Assembly (NCBI GenBank): GCA_022482625.1 | Contig: JAKVOU010000001.1 | Location: forward strand, 2,342,784-2,406,783 | DNA length: 64,000 bases | Direction: 5' to 3' | Source: Spirochaetia bacterium | Lineage (GTDB): Bacteria; Spirochaetota; Spirochaetia; Sphaerochaetales; Sphaerochaetaceae | Part shown: positions 54,281 through 63,679 of the stretch, piece by piece | Layout: each line of letters starts with the position of its first letter | Position numbering within the stretch: the first letter of the stretch is position 1 | The notes under the pieces: model-generated | What the model was told of the DNA's origin: nothing | What the model saw: the letters and a program-made list of their open reading frames with translations, nothing else | Databases searched by the model: none | Program-made: the position numbers and the translations under genes

Positions 54281-55441
54281 ATGAAGCTTATGGGAAAGAA
54301 AACACTAGTGGCCGTAGTCGGAATGATTCTACTTTGCGTGGCTCCGCTGCTGGCTTCATACGAAGGGTTGTCGGTTTCAACTTCGTATCCTGCTTTGAAT
54401 GTCAGTGACAGTGATATGATTGTCTTTGATTTGAAAGTAAACAATTACGACATGGCACCGGGTCGTGTCGATCTTTCGGTCAGCGGATTACCCAAAGGAT
54501 GGGATTACCAGTTTGTCGGCGGTGGCGGACAAGTAAGTGCTGTCTTTGCTGCTCCGAACAACCCCGTTGATGTACAGTTGTGGGTTATCCCCAATGACGG
54601 AGTCAAGGCCGGTTCCTATGACTTCAATGTTACGGCTAATGGAAAGGATGCTACTTACAGCCTTCCGCTGACCGTACTTCTCGGACAAAAACTTCCTGAG
54701 CGTCTTTCCCTGACTACCGAATTGAAAACCATAAACGGTGCTCCTGATTCGGATTTTACGTTCCAGGTGACTCTTCACAACAACAGTGCCGCAGAGACTT
54801 TGATCAATCTCAATGCGACGGTACCTGATGGATTCAAGGCGGCGTTCTATGAGCAGTATGGATCCAAGGAAATGAGCACAGTCAGTATCGCTGCCGGCGC
54901 AACAAAGACCATGAAAGTTACAGTGACACCTCCTCAGGGTGTATCTGAAGGTAGTTATCCTGTAACAGTCATTGCCAAGGCTGCAACTACCAGCGCAGCT
55001 GTACCTGTAACCTTGCAGGTCAAAGGTCAGCCGAAACTTGCACTTAGCGGCGAAAATGGGATTCTTAGTTTCTCTGCTGTAGCAGGCAAGGAAAAGGTGT
55101 TTACTTTGGAGTTGAAGAACAGTGGTACTGCCGATGCGAAAGATGTATCCCTGACTGCTTCCAGCCCTTCCAACTGGAATGTAACATTCACTCCGAGCAA
55201 GCTTGATTCTGTAGCTGCTGGAGCTACTACCAAGGTCAAGATGACGGTAAATCCGTCAAGCCAGGCTATTACCGGTGACTATGGTCTTACTGCAAATGCC
55301 AGCACGAGCAGCAGCCGGGTTTCCCAGCAGTTCCGTGTGACGATCAAGACAAGTTCACTTTGGGGCTTGGTTGCAATACTCATCATTGCCGGTGCAGTCA
55401 TTATTCTGTTGCTGGCTGTCAAGAAATTCGGGAGAAGATAA
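54281..55441 (+). CDS. Membrane-anchored NEW3-domain protein
   Basis: 386-aa exported protein: signal peptide to about residue 26 (LLCVAPLLAS), several immunoglobulin-like NEW3-type repeats (SDSDMIVFDLKVNN, PDSDFTFQVTLHNN and KVFTLELKNSGTAD mark their starts), then a C-terminal membrane anchor (LWGLVAILIIAGAVIILLLA) and a short basic tail. GGAGG lies 10 bp before the ATG. NEW3 proteins are often encoded with an ABC-2 exporter, as here. It probably sits outside the membrane and works with that exporter. Confidence 0.88.
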   Translation: MKLMGKKTLVAVVGMILLCVAPLLASYEGLSVSTSYPALNVSDSDMIVFDLKVNNYDMAPGRVDLSVSGLPKGWDYQFVGGGGQVSAVFAAPNNPVDVQLWVIPNDGVKAGSYDFNVTANGKDATYSLPLTVLLGQKLPERLSLTTELKTINGAPDSDFTFQVTLHNNSAAETLINLNATVPDGFKAAFYEQYGSKEMSTVSIAAGATKTMKVTVTPPQGVSEGSYPVTVIAKAATTSAAVPVTLQVKGQPKLALSGENGILSFSAVAGKEKVFTLELKNSGTADAKDVSLTASSPSNWNVTFTPSKLDSVAAGATTKVKMTVNPSSQAITGDYGLTANASTSSSRVSQQFRVTIKTSSLWGLVAILIIAGAVIILLLAVKKFGRR

Positions 55442-55453
55442 GGGGGCTCGGAT

Positions 55454-56401
55454 ATGGCTATTGAACAAGTTGTAAATGTTCAAGACCTGCAGAAGATCTA
55501 TCCTAACGGCAAAGTTGCCGTGGGTGGCATCTCCTTTGCCCTCAACCGTGGTGAAGTGTTCGGTCTGCTGGGACCCAACGGTTCCGGCAAGACTACGACG
55601 ATCCTGATGCTTCTGGGGTTGCTTGAACCAACCGATGGTAAAGTCAGCGTCCTGGGGCACGATCCCTTCCGTACACCTTTGGAAGTGAAGCGCCATGTGG
55701 GATACTTGCCGGACACCGTAGGTTTCTATGAAAACATGAGTGTGTATGACAACATTGATTATACCACCCAATTCTTGGGCTTTCCTAGGAAGGAACGCAT
55801 CAAACGTATTGACGGAGCCCTTGAGCGCATGCATCTGACTGCACGGAGGAATGATAAAGTCCGTACGCTGTCCCATGGTCTCAAGCAGAGGCTTGGATTT
55901 GCGGAAATTCTTGTCAAACAACCTGAGATTGCAATCTTGGATGAACCTACGCAAGGCCTTGATCCTGAAAGTGTCAGTGAATTCCTTGATACAATCAGTT
56001 CACTCAGGGATGAGTTCGGTATGACGGTGTTGCTTTCGAGTCATCAGCTTAATGAGGTCCAATCTGTCTGCAATAGGGCTGGGCTTTTCAGCGAAGGCAA
56101 GTTGATCCAGAGCGGGACTATAGAAGAATTGGCTGAAAGCCAGTTCGGCAACAGCAAGATTGTTGAGCTACGGCTTGAAAAACCGATGGATATCACATCG
56201 GTAGTCAAGGGGATGACTGGTGTTACCAAGCTTGATTCTCAGGATCGTAAGGCTTGGTACCTCGAATGTTCGACTGATGTACGTTCTGCATTGGTGAGGG
56301 TACTGGTGGACAAGGGTATCAACATCGAATCTGTGACGTTGCAGCTTCATTCGTTGGATGACATCTACAAGTCCTGTTTCAAGGAGGTAGCAAATGAGTG
56401 A
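55454..56401 (+). CDS. ABC exporter ATPase
   Basis: 315-aa ABC-2-type ATPase. Walker A GPNGSGKTTT near residue 40, signature SHGLKQRLG, Walker B AILDEPTQGLDP, and a C-terminal DUF4162-like tail. It overlaps the permease gene by 8 bp and follows the NEW3 gene by 12 bp. Exported substrate unknown. Confidence 0.92.
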   Translation: MAIEQVVNVQDLQKIYPNGKVAVGGISFALNRGEVFGLLGPNGSGKTTTILMLLGLLEPTDGKVSVLGHDPFRTPLEVKRHVGYLPDTVGFYENMSVYDNIDYTTQFLGFPRKERIKRIDGALERMHLTARRNDKVRTLSHGLKQRLGFAEILVKQPEIAILDEPTQGLDPESVSEFLDTISSLRDEFGMTVLLSSHQLNEVQSVCNRAGLFSEGKLIQSGTIEELAESQFGNSKIVELRLEKPMDITSVVKGMTGVTKLDSQDRKAWYLECSTDVRSALVRVLVDKGINIESVTLQLHSLDDIYKSCFKEVANE

Positions 56402-57332
56402 GCGAGAAGGTTCTGCCCTGACAGGGCTTCGGGTAGTCTTTGCCAAGGAACTTCAGGATTTCACCAGAAGCATCAGGATGATTGTCCTTACCCTCTTGAT
56501 TCTCTTGACGGCAGGTACAAGCATCTATGTGGCTGCCAAGACGATGAAAAGCTATGTTGATGAGGATTCCTTTCTGCTGTTGAGCTTGTTTACCAGTTCA
56601 AGCAATCCTATTCCCTCTTTTTTGTCGTTGATGTCTTTCTTGGTACCTTTGACTGGCATAGCGTTGGGATTTGATGCTATCAGCAAGGAATTCCAGGATC
56701 GTACATTGGGTAGGGTACTATCACAACCGATTTACAGGGATGTATTGCTGTTTGGCAAGGGCCTTGGGTCTTTGGTGGCCATGGCTTTGGTGCTATTGGC
56801 TCTTTGGTTGCTGGTTATCGGCTGCGCAATGCTGTTTCTTGGCGTGCCTCCTACAGGTGAACAGATAGGGAGGGCTTTGATCTTCCTTCTGATAACCTTG
56901 CTATACGGTGTGCTGTGGTTTGTGATAGCAATGTGGTTCTCGATTCTGTTCAGACAGAGTGCTACATCTGCATTGGTATCCATTGCCCTGTGGCTGTTCT
57001 TCATGATTTTCTGGCCTATCATCGCTCAGTTGATTGCATATGGAGTAGCCGGAGGAAGCCAGGTGGTAGCGGCAAGGACTTATTCAGTCCTGTCTCGTTT
57101 CTCACCGTATGTGCTCTATAGTGAAGCTTCGATTGCAATCCTGAATCCTACGACCAGGTCTCTGGGAGTCGTCCTGTTCTACCAGATGCAGGGAGCCCTG
57201 GGTGGTTCTCCGCTTCCGTTCGGACAGAGCTTGTTACTGATTTGGCCGCAGCTGACTTCATTTGTTGCTGCAATTATCTTGGTATTTACGCTTGGATATG
57301 CGAAATTCCAGCGGATGGAAATCAGAATGTAG
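56394..57332 (+). CDS. ABC-2 exporter permease
   Basis: 312-aa membrane subunit with six hydrophobic segments and a conserved-type loop AISKEFQDRTLGRVLSQPIYR between the first two. ABC-2/NosY-like. It forms the exporter with the ATPase encoded before it. A strong terminator follows 37 bp after its stop. Confidence 0.9.
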   Translation: MSEREGSALTGLRVVFAKELQDFTRSIRMIVLTLLILLTAGTSIYVAAKTMKSYVDEDSFLLLSLFTSSSNPIPSFLSLMSFLVPLTGIALGFDAISKEFQDRTLGRVLSQPIYRDVLLFGKGLGSLVAMALVLLALWLLVIGCAMLFLGVPPTGEQIGRALIFLLITLLYGVLWFVIAMWFSILFRQSATSALVSIALWLFFMIFWPIIAQLIAYGVAGGSQVVAARTYSVLSRFSPYVLYSEASIAILNPTTRSLGVVLFYQMQGALGGSPLPFGQSLLLIWPQLTSFVAAIILVFTLGYAKFQRMEIRM

Positions 57333-57369
57333 GTTCTTCTACAGGACTTTTCGATTGTGTATCTTCGAA

Positions 57370-57403
57370 GGGGTCTGCCATGGCGGCAGACCCTTTCCCT
57401 TTG
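57370..57403 (+). terminator. Terminator of the NEW3/ABC operon, intron target
   Basis: GGGTCTGCC (57371-57379) pairs perfectly with GGCAGACCC (57385-57393), followed by TTTCCCTTT. The group II intron remnant starts directly after it, which is the known insertion preference of group IIC introns. Confidence 0.85.
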
Positions 57404-58124
57404 GTTTGCCCGGCATGGGTGTTATCCAGAGGGTGGAAGTCCGTTGCAGGTTGCGATGCAGGAGTGCAGATGAAGTGGCTGCATGGGATGAAAGACAACA
57501 TTCTTAACCGGGGAGGTCTTCGGGGCAACCTTAGGCTGCAATGATGCTGTTTGACGGTCGTAGACAAACGGACACGGAGCTTTGCGAGAGTATGCTCTGT
57601 CCCGACAACATTGGAATAGCCGTGCAGGACGTGAAACGAAACAATGGCAGTGCGGGAGTCGACGGCCACATGCGGGAGGACTGGGCACGGATCCTGGCAA
57701 GGAAGTACAAGCCTCAGCCGGTCAGGAGGGTCCATCAAAGGATACCTTGAGGACAGAACAGTCCCGGATCCACAGGAGAATCCGCCAATGTCTATGGAAG
57801 CAATGGAAGAAGCCTGGGAGAAGGGAGGAGATGCTGAACGACTTCCATGCCTATTCCAGCAACAGGCACTGGTGTTCCAGCAAGGCAGTGCTCAATGCAT
57901 CCATTCCGAAATCGACGATAATCCGAGAGTACGGATTGCTTGACATCGAAGCCTGTTACAGGCAGGCGCATGCCAGGAGAATGGAGACAGACAGACGTGT
58001 ACGTGAAAGTCGCCAGCTAACGCTGGGATCCGGATTTGATTGAACCGCCGTATACCAGGCCGGTACGTACGGTGGTGTGAGAGGAAAGGTTCTCCGGTGA
58101 TCCGGAGAACCCGACCTACTCGAT
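57404..58124 (+). mobile_element. Degenerate group IIC intron with internal deletion
   Basis: The 5' end (GTTTGCCCGGCATGGGTG) resembles the start of group IIC introns. At the 3' end, domain V is recognisable (58044-58052 pairs with 58068-58076, inner TACC/GGTA stem, CG bulge), then a perfect 10-bp domain VI stem (58088-58097 with 58102-58111) and the terminal CTACTCGAT. The total of about 720 bp is less than half the normal length. It cannot encode its own reverse transcriptase. Confidence 0.8.
57541..58043 (+). pseudogene. Group II intron reverse transcriptase, internally deleted
   Basis: The N-terminal piece (DVKRNNGSAGVDGH, then YKPQPVRRV) is the RT-0/RT-1 start of intron-encoded proteins. 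After a deletion the frame changes, and the C-terminal maturase part appears as RRIRQCLWKQWKK. Almost the whole RT palm, including the YADD box, is gone. Confidence 0.82.
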
Positions 58125-58136
58125 TTTCTGTCCATA

Positions 58137-58488
58137 CTAAGATATTTTCTGTTTCGATATCAGGTAGCAGACCCATGTGTTAGTCATATCCCAGATGAAG
58201 CAGGCCATTTCCCGTGTCTCCGCCACCATCGCCACATTGCAGTTCTTGCCCTTTTTCCCCAGCTGTGTGATCCTGCCTCTCACCCGCCTAGAACCCCTGT
58301 TCGCATAGGCTATGATCGACGGGCTCTGCTCCTGTTGCCTGACGAGTAATGCCGTACGGACTGTGCTTTTCTTTTTTAGCTTTCATCCTTGTAGCTTCTT
58401 CCAGATAGTGATTGTGCTCCTTATCGAACATGTAAATTTTATTAGTAGAATTATTTAAATCCACCCCTACATAAATTATACTTTCCAT
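58137..58488 (-). pseudogene. IS110-like transposase remnant
   Basis: The N-terminus (MESIIYVGVDLNNSTNKIYM) is typical of IS110 transposases and runs to about residue 40. It then jumps, with a frame change, to a C-terminal piece (NRGSRRVRGRITQLGKKGKN and on to FIWDMTNTW). The middle of about 300 residues is missing. It lies directly beside the intron remnant. Confidence 0.65.
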
Positions 58489-58883
58489 TATGACTTCCGA
58501 TTTGTATGTGCAACGCTCCATATCTGTAAAATTGATTTTTTCTAAGTATGGAGTCAAATTCATGTCTATTTAAGTGTAAGTACTCATTCCCTGAAAATTA
58601 TTAGTAGTACTTAATCCTTGATACACTTTAGGAAATAAGGCGATGCCGTTATTAGAAAAACACTGGACAGGCTGGTTAAAGTACTTTTGATTCTTTCGGG
58701 TAGACATACTCTTAAATCTTGGTGCTGGTACCTCTGTGGAAAAATTAAGCTTGAAAGTATAGCACTGCTTTCTTGAACCTTTAATGCTGTTTATGCTGTG
58801 GAGTTGTGATTTAGTATTAGAATTAACATCTAGGCCTTGTTTTTTCATTTATAATATAGCAAAAATGCAGAAAGAGGAGAAAT
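58489..58883. other. Non-coding region upstream of the LacI-family gene
   Basis: AT-rich, no recognised gene (a 92-codon minus-strand frame resembles nothing known). TATAAT at 58851-58856 is a possible -10 box for the regulator gene. It may include a non-coding end of the adjacent IS110 remnant. Confidence 0.4.
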
Positions 58884-59852
58884 ATGGAAATTAAAAGGAA
58901 AATGAGTGATATTGCAAAAGAAGCTGGTGTCGGTTTAGGAACTGTCTCACGCGTATTTAACAATGATAGCCATGTTTCAGATGAAACCAAGAGTAAAGTA
59001 CTTTCAATTGCCCATAAATATAAATATACTCCCAATATTGTTGCTGCAAAATTAGCTAGAAATTCTGTTCCTGATACTACGATAGGTATTCTCCTTCCAG
59101 ATATTGGTAATCACTTTTATTTTGAGATTTTTGAAGTTATTTATCGGGAAATTAGGAAAAAGAAAATGAATTTGTTGATTTTTAATTATGAAAAGCATAA
59201 TGAAAAAATTATTCGTAATGTATTGGAAAGTGGTATTTCTATTCTCTTGATTTTTAATTTTAAGCTTGATGATACTGAACTTGATTTGCTAAAATATCGT
59301 AACATAGAACATCTATATGTCAGTTCCTCAGAGAAAGAGGACCAATGCATATATACAGACAATTTAGAAGGTGGTCGTATTGCTGCACAATATCTTCTTG
59401 GGAAAAAAGTTTGTCATCCTTGTTATATTGCTGATAAAAATCATTCAAAATCTAGTTTTGATCGTTTTAAGGGATTTTCTGAAGTTGCTAATCAGAATGG
59501 AATCACTGATATTCCTATTTTTGATGGGGCATTGGAAGAGAAAGCGGGAAGAGATATTGCACGAATTATCTTGCATGAACAACAAATTGATGGTGTATTT
59601 TGTTATTGTGATGAAATAGCTGCAGGTGTGATAGAAGAATTACGCAATTGTCATGTAGCAGGAATCCATGTCATAGGCTTTGATGGGTTACAAGTTTCCC
59701 GTTATATAGGTTTTTCCACGGTTTCTCAGGATCCCCATCTTATTGCATGTGAAGTTGTTGTTGCTATTTCTCGTTTTTTGAATGGTAAAAACGGAGAAAA
59801 AGTTTTAATTCAAAAATGTATCAGACCTTTTCTGGTAGATAGGAACAGTTGA
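58884..59852 (+). CDS. LacI-family transcriptional regulator
   Basis: 322-aa repressor. The helix-turn-helix MSDIAKEAGVGLGTVSRVFN opens the protein, followed by a hinge with VAAKLARNS and a periplasmic-binding-protein-like sensor domain (IGILLPDIGNHFYFEI, DGVFCYCDEIAAG, VIGFDG). AGAGGAGAAAT precedes the ATG. A perfect LacI-type palindrome lies 1.2 kb downstream in the promoter of the CUT1 operon at 61092, so local control by a sugar effector is likely. Confidence 0.92.
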   Translation: MEIKRKMSDIAKEAGVGLGTVSRVFNNDSHVSDETKSKVLSIAHKYKYTPNIVAAKLARNSVPDTTIGILLPDIGNHFYFEIFEVIYREIRKKKMNLLIFNYEKHNEKIIRNVLESGISILLIFNFKLDDTELDLLKYRNIEHLYVSSSEKEDQCIYTDNLEGGRIAAQYLLGKKVCHPCYIADKNHSKSSFDRFKGFSEVANQNGITDIPIFDGALEEKAGRDIARIILHEQQIDGVFCYCDEIAAGVIEELRNCHVAGIHVIGFDGLQVSRYIGFSTVSQDPHLIACEVVVAISRFLNGKNGEKVLIQKCIRPFLVDRNS

Positions 59853-60109
59853 TATTCAAGTGAATATGCTTTTTAAAAGTTCTAAGCACGGTTATTGCGG
59901 TTTTTACCAATATCCAGCAACAAATCATAATAATTTATGCTAATTACGGGACATAAAACTTGTACGAATAGGATTGTGTTCTATGGTACTAGGCATATTG
60001 CCAATATGTATGAAGCAATGTGTGTAGCAGGATTCTCAGTTCTGACTTGGGCTGGCGTTGAACAGTTTGTAGTACAAGAAACCTGAACTAATCCATCTCT
60101 GTAAATAAT
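59853..60109. other. Non-coding spacer
   Basis: AT-rich stretch after the regulator gene. No gene or clear terminator identified. Confidence 0.3.
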
Positions 60110-60778
60110 TTAGATCAGGATCTGCCTGAATCTGTCTGTACTATACCTTTGGCCCACCTCTAGAACTTTGCCGGGAACCTTCAACGAAAGCTTCGAGAAC
60201 AGTTTCTTCGCTTCATCAGAAATCTGTGAGGTGCATCATAGCGTAGAGCTTTTTGTTTTAATCAGTTTTGCTGTAATGCCTCTAAGGGTTTGGGAGATTG
60301 AGAAATAGGTCAAGACTATTTTCTCTTCAGCATATCGGACTAGGACCATTGTCATCCAGCAAATGAGGATGTGGAATTTGATTCTGTCGTCTATCATGTG
60401 GTACACAGGATGGATCTCAAGCACATCCTTTATGTCCCTGAACATCTTTGCAGTTTCAGAGAGCTGCTTGTAGCCCATGGCAATCTTAAATGCAATCTTT
60501 GCCTTGTCAATTCTGAATATGCCAACTTTCGTCCGAACGATGTATCTGCTGAAGGTTCCGTGAGAACGAAGTACACAAGCCCCTTTTGTATGATTCTTCC
60601 CCTGCATCTTGGGAAGGTCACCAAGTCTGCGTTTTATGTCGTCGACAATACTTTGAAAATCTTCTTGACATTTACAACGCCATTCGCTTTCGAAGATCAT
60701 AGGCAGAACCCAGTTTTTGATATGTTTCAAGAAACAAAATGGAACTGTCATAGTTGAAACTCCAAACAAACAAGTCAA
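60110..60778 (-). pseudogene. IS1634-like transposase C-terminal remnant
   Basis: The frame contains AKIAFKIAMGYKQLSETAKMFRDIKDVLEIHPVYHMIDDRIKFHILICW in successive segments, the C-terminal half of IS1634-type DDE transposases. A frameshift near 60237 is followed by DEAKKLFSKLSLKVPGKVLE and a stop at 60110. The N-terminal half is absent. A dead insertion sequence between the LacI gene and its probable target operon. Confidence 0.65.
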
Positions 60779-60975
60779 AGAACGCTACAAGACTTTTGAG
60801 ATTTTCCAAACCTTGATCCATGAAATTTCAAGGAAGAATTGGGATCAAAAGTGTAGTGCCAATTTTGGACATTTTTAGCAGAGCGATTAACAAGTAGATT
60901 CTTTATATAAAAAATATTAGGTACGTAATATATCTATAATATCAATTAGATTTCTGCAAATATAATAAAATAAAA
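60779..60975. other. Region upstream of the LacI-controlled promoter
   Basis: AT-rich; may include more decayed insertion-sequence DNA. No gene seen. Confidence 0.3.
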
Positions 60976-61027
60976 TTGACATATACGGCTAATGGACATT
61001 ATACTGTATTGTATGGAAGCGCTTCCA
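60976..61027 (+). promoter_or_regulatory. Promoter with LacI-type operator
   Basis: TTGACA (60976-60981) and TATACT (61000-61005), 18-bp spacer. Just downstream, over the expected start region, lies the perfect 14-bp palindrome TGGAAGCGCTTCCA (61014-61027) with the central CG of LacI-family operators. Binding here would block initiation of the CUT1 operon. Confidence 0.75.
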
Positions 61028-61091
61028 ATTTGCTTTGTCAGGTTTAAATGAATCATTTTTTGTATAGCTATTATTTCAGAAGGAGTGTTAG

Positions 61092-62342
61092 ATGCGTACT
61101 AGAGTATTTATTATGTCAATATTGATTGCATGTCTTGCTTTCACACCATTAGTGGCACAAGGGTCACAGGAACAAAAACAAGAAGGACCTGTTGGAATTG
61201 AATTCTTTTCAATGAAAAATGAAGCTCAGGGTGTAATGGGAACTTTGGTAGATAATTTTGAGAAACAGAATCCGGATATTAAAATTACTCAAACTTTTGT
61301 TCCTGATAATGAAACTGTATTTAAGACCCGATTAGCATCGAAGGATGTTCCTGACGTGACGAATATTTTTCCTGCTACTCCGTTTTATAAAAAAGTGTTT
61401 ACAGAGGGATTCCTTGCTGATTTGACGGGTCAAAAATTTTTAGATCAAGTACCTGAATTTGTACGGAAAATAGCTGAAGCTGATGGAAAAGATTTTGCAC
61501 TTCCTGTTACTTTAAGTATTTTTGGGTTGTATGTAAGGACTGATATACTAGAGAAATATAATTTGCCGAAACCTACAACATATGATTTGCTAATCAGCGA
61601 TTGTAAAGCTCTTAAACAACATGGTATTATACCTATTTCTTTTGCAGATAAAGATACTTGGACTATAGGACAAATTCTTGAACGATTGATTGGTGTTATT
61701 AACAATGACAATGACAGTGAATTTAAGAAAATTGCTGATGGGTCACTTGCTGTTGCGGATTCTTCAACGTTGCGGACTTTCGCAAAAATGATGGTAGAGT
61801 TGCATGAGTATAGCTATGATGATTCGATGGCTGTTTCTTATGATGATTCTCTGGCGGATGTAGCAAGTGGAAAATGCGCTATGTTTATTATGGGGAGCTG
61901 GTCTTTGGGAACTATTGAAACGAGTGATCCTAATATTGATACAAAACTTGAAATGATTCCTTTCCCAAATCCGACAGGAGGAGAAACAAGGGTTCCAATC
62001 AATATTGATACTGCTTATAGTATTTCAGCTACGACTCCTCATAAGGATGCATGCCTTAAGTTCCTTACATTCCTTTCTGAGACTAATAATGCACAATTAT
62101 ATGCAGATGAAGAAAAAACTCCGAATATTATCAAAGGTGTCAATTATAATGTAGTTCCTTTTAAATCAATTGTAGATAATTATCTTAATAAGGGAAAAAT
62201 ATTCCTCACCCCTGTCAATATTTGGCCTAACGGATTGCGTGATCAACTGAAGGTCCCTGCACAACAACTGTACATAGATAAAAATGTTGATGCATTCCTT
62301 GCTTCTTGTGGTAAGATCATTAAAGATTACTATAATAAATAG
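61092..62342 (+). CDS. Family-1 extracellular sugar-binding protein
   Basis: 416-aa CUT1-type binding protein. The signal peptide ends LVA and mature QGSQEQKQ follows. AAGGAG lies 8 bp before the ATG. First gene of an operon behind a LacI-type operator, followed by a hairpin and two permease genes, the second truncated. Substrate unknown. Confidence 0.9.
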   Translation: MRTRVFIMSILIACLAFTPLVAQGSQEQKQEGPVGIEFFSMKNEAQGVMGTLVDNFEKQNPDIKITQTFVPDNETVFKTRLASKDVPDVTNIFPATPFYKKVFTEGFLADLTGQKFLDQVPEFVRKIAEADGKDFALPVTLSIFGLYVRTDILEKYNLPKPTTYDLLISDCKALKQHGIIPISFADKDTWTIGQILERLIGVINNDNDSEFKKIADGSLAVADSSTLRTFAKMMVELHEYSYDDSMAVSYDDSLADVASGKCAMFIMGSWSLGTIETSDPNIDTKLEMIPFPNPTGGETRVPINIDTAYSISATTPHKDACLKFLTFLSETNNAQLYADEEKTPNIIKGVNYNVVPFKSIVDNYLNKGKIFLTPVNIWPNGLRDQLKVPAQQLYIDKNVDAFLASCGKIIKDYYNK

Positions 62343-62363
62343 AGTAGGATGAGAGAGTTTCGT

Positions 62364-62390
62364 AGTAGGCAACATAGGCTGTTGTCTACT
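62364..62390 (+). promoter_or_regulatory. Intercistronic hairpin after the binding-protein gene
   Basis: 10-bp stem with one G-U pair (62364-62373 with 62381-62390) and a 7-nt loop, in the gap before the first permease gene; no T-run. Confidence 0.55.
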
Positions 62391-62432
62391 GGAAGCTCTT
62401 GAGAAACGTCGAGAATATCCAAGGAGCAACTG

Positions 62433-63329
62433 ATGGCACGACATGATAATATTCAAATTCATTCGTTTTGGACGAAATCTCGTACATTTATTTTCTTTAT
62501 GATACCGGGATTATTTTTTTATACATTTTTTTCTATTTTTCCTATTTTGATGGGTATAAGATATAGCTTTACAGACTGGAATGGGTTTAGCCCTCATTTC
62601 AATAATGTGTTTTTTGCAAATTATATGAAGATATTTCATGATGATACTTTTCTCAATGCAATGAGCTTTACTTTTAGATATGCATTTGCTTTGTTAGTTA
62701 CAGGGACTGCATTGAGCCTGTTCGTTGCCATTGCCTTAGACAACAAAGGGAAGTCAATTACTTTTTTCCGAGCATTGTACTTTTTCCCTGCAGTTTTAAG
62801 TATGCTTACACTTGGACTCATTTTTAACCAGATTTATTATAGAGCTCTTCCAATACTTGCGGATGCGACTGGCTTAGTTTTTCTCAAAGGTGTGCTTTCA
62901 ACTCCGAGCAAAGCTTTTTGGGGGGTGCTTTTTGTACATATTTGGCAATCTATTCCTATTCCAACGATTCTTTTTCTTGCTGGTTTGCAAACTATACCAA
63001 TGGAACAAATTGAAGCTGCAAGCATTGAGGGAGCAAATAGTTGGCAATGTTTCTGGAAAGTAAAATTACCTTTTCTTTATCCAACATTGACAATTGTTTT
63101 AGTATTGTTTTTAAAAAGTGGTTTGTTGGTTTTTGATAATATCATGGCAATGACAGGAGGTGGACCTGCCGGTTCGACAATTAGTCTTGCATATGTTATA
63201 TATCTTCATGGTTTTACTGAAACAAAATTCAGTTATAGTATCGCTGAAGCAATTTTTGTCGGATTGATTATCTGTGTAATATCGGCTTTACAGATTTCCT
63301 ATAGCAACAGAAAAAAGGTTGTATTATGA
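62433..63329 (+). CDS. CUT1 sugar ABC permease (MalF/UgpA type)
   Basis: 298-aa permease with six hydrophobic segments and the EAA loop PMEQIEAASIEGANSWQC. CAAGGAGCAACTG precedes the ATG. It overlaps the next permease gene by 4 bp. Its partner is truncated by an insertion, so the transporter is probably non-functional unless another permease substitutes. Confidence 0.9.
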   Translation: MARHDNIQIHSFWTKSRTFIFFMIPGLFFYTFFSIFPILMGIRYSFTDWNGFSPHFNNVFFANYMKIFHDDTFLNAMSFTFRYAFALLVTGTALSLFVAIALDNKGKSITFFRALYFFPAVLSMLTLGLIFNQIYYRALPILADATGLVFLKGVLSTPSKAFWGVLFVHIWQSIPIPTILFLAGLQTIPMEQIEAASIEGANSWQCFWKVKLPFLYPTLTIVLVLFLKSGLLVFDNIMAMTGGGPAGSTISLAYVIYLHGFTETKFSYSIAEAIFVGLIICVISALQISYSNRKKVVL

Positions 63330-63679
63330 ACAGAAGAAATAATAAAGTAACAGGAATTGTCAGATATTCATTTCTTGTCTGCGGCGGAATATTGATTGTA
63401 CTTCCGATTTACCTGACATTTATCATTCCATTTAAGACGGTTGCAGAAAGTGCTGCAAATTTTTTTGCTTTTCCTAAGACTTTTTACTTGGAAAATTTCA
63501 AGCAAATAATAAGTTCTCCTAAATACTATGTTGCATTTGTCAATACAATTTATGTAACAGTAGGTACATTGTTGGTTGGCTTACTTGTTATGCCAATGAT
63601 GAGTTATGCAATTTCAAGATCAATGCCAAAAAATAAAATATATAAGAGGTTTTTGCAAAACTCACGAATGCCTGAATAA
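63326..63679 (+). pseudogene. CUT1 permease (MalG type) truncated by an insertion
   Basis: The frame gives a normal start (two membrane segments, SYAISRSMPKNKIYK) but homology stops at about residue 107, well before the EAA loop. After about 63646 the DNA changes to insertion-sequence DNA, and the last 11 codons are foreign. Normal length would be about 280 aa. The remainder may lie beyond the element outside the window. Confidence 0.85.

Noticed and set aside
58570-58848. 92-codon minus-strand frame upstream of the LacI gene
   Set aside because: No family resemblance and no clear ribosome site; more likely non-coding remnant DNA.
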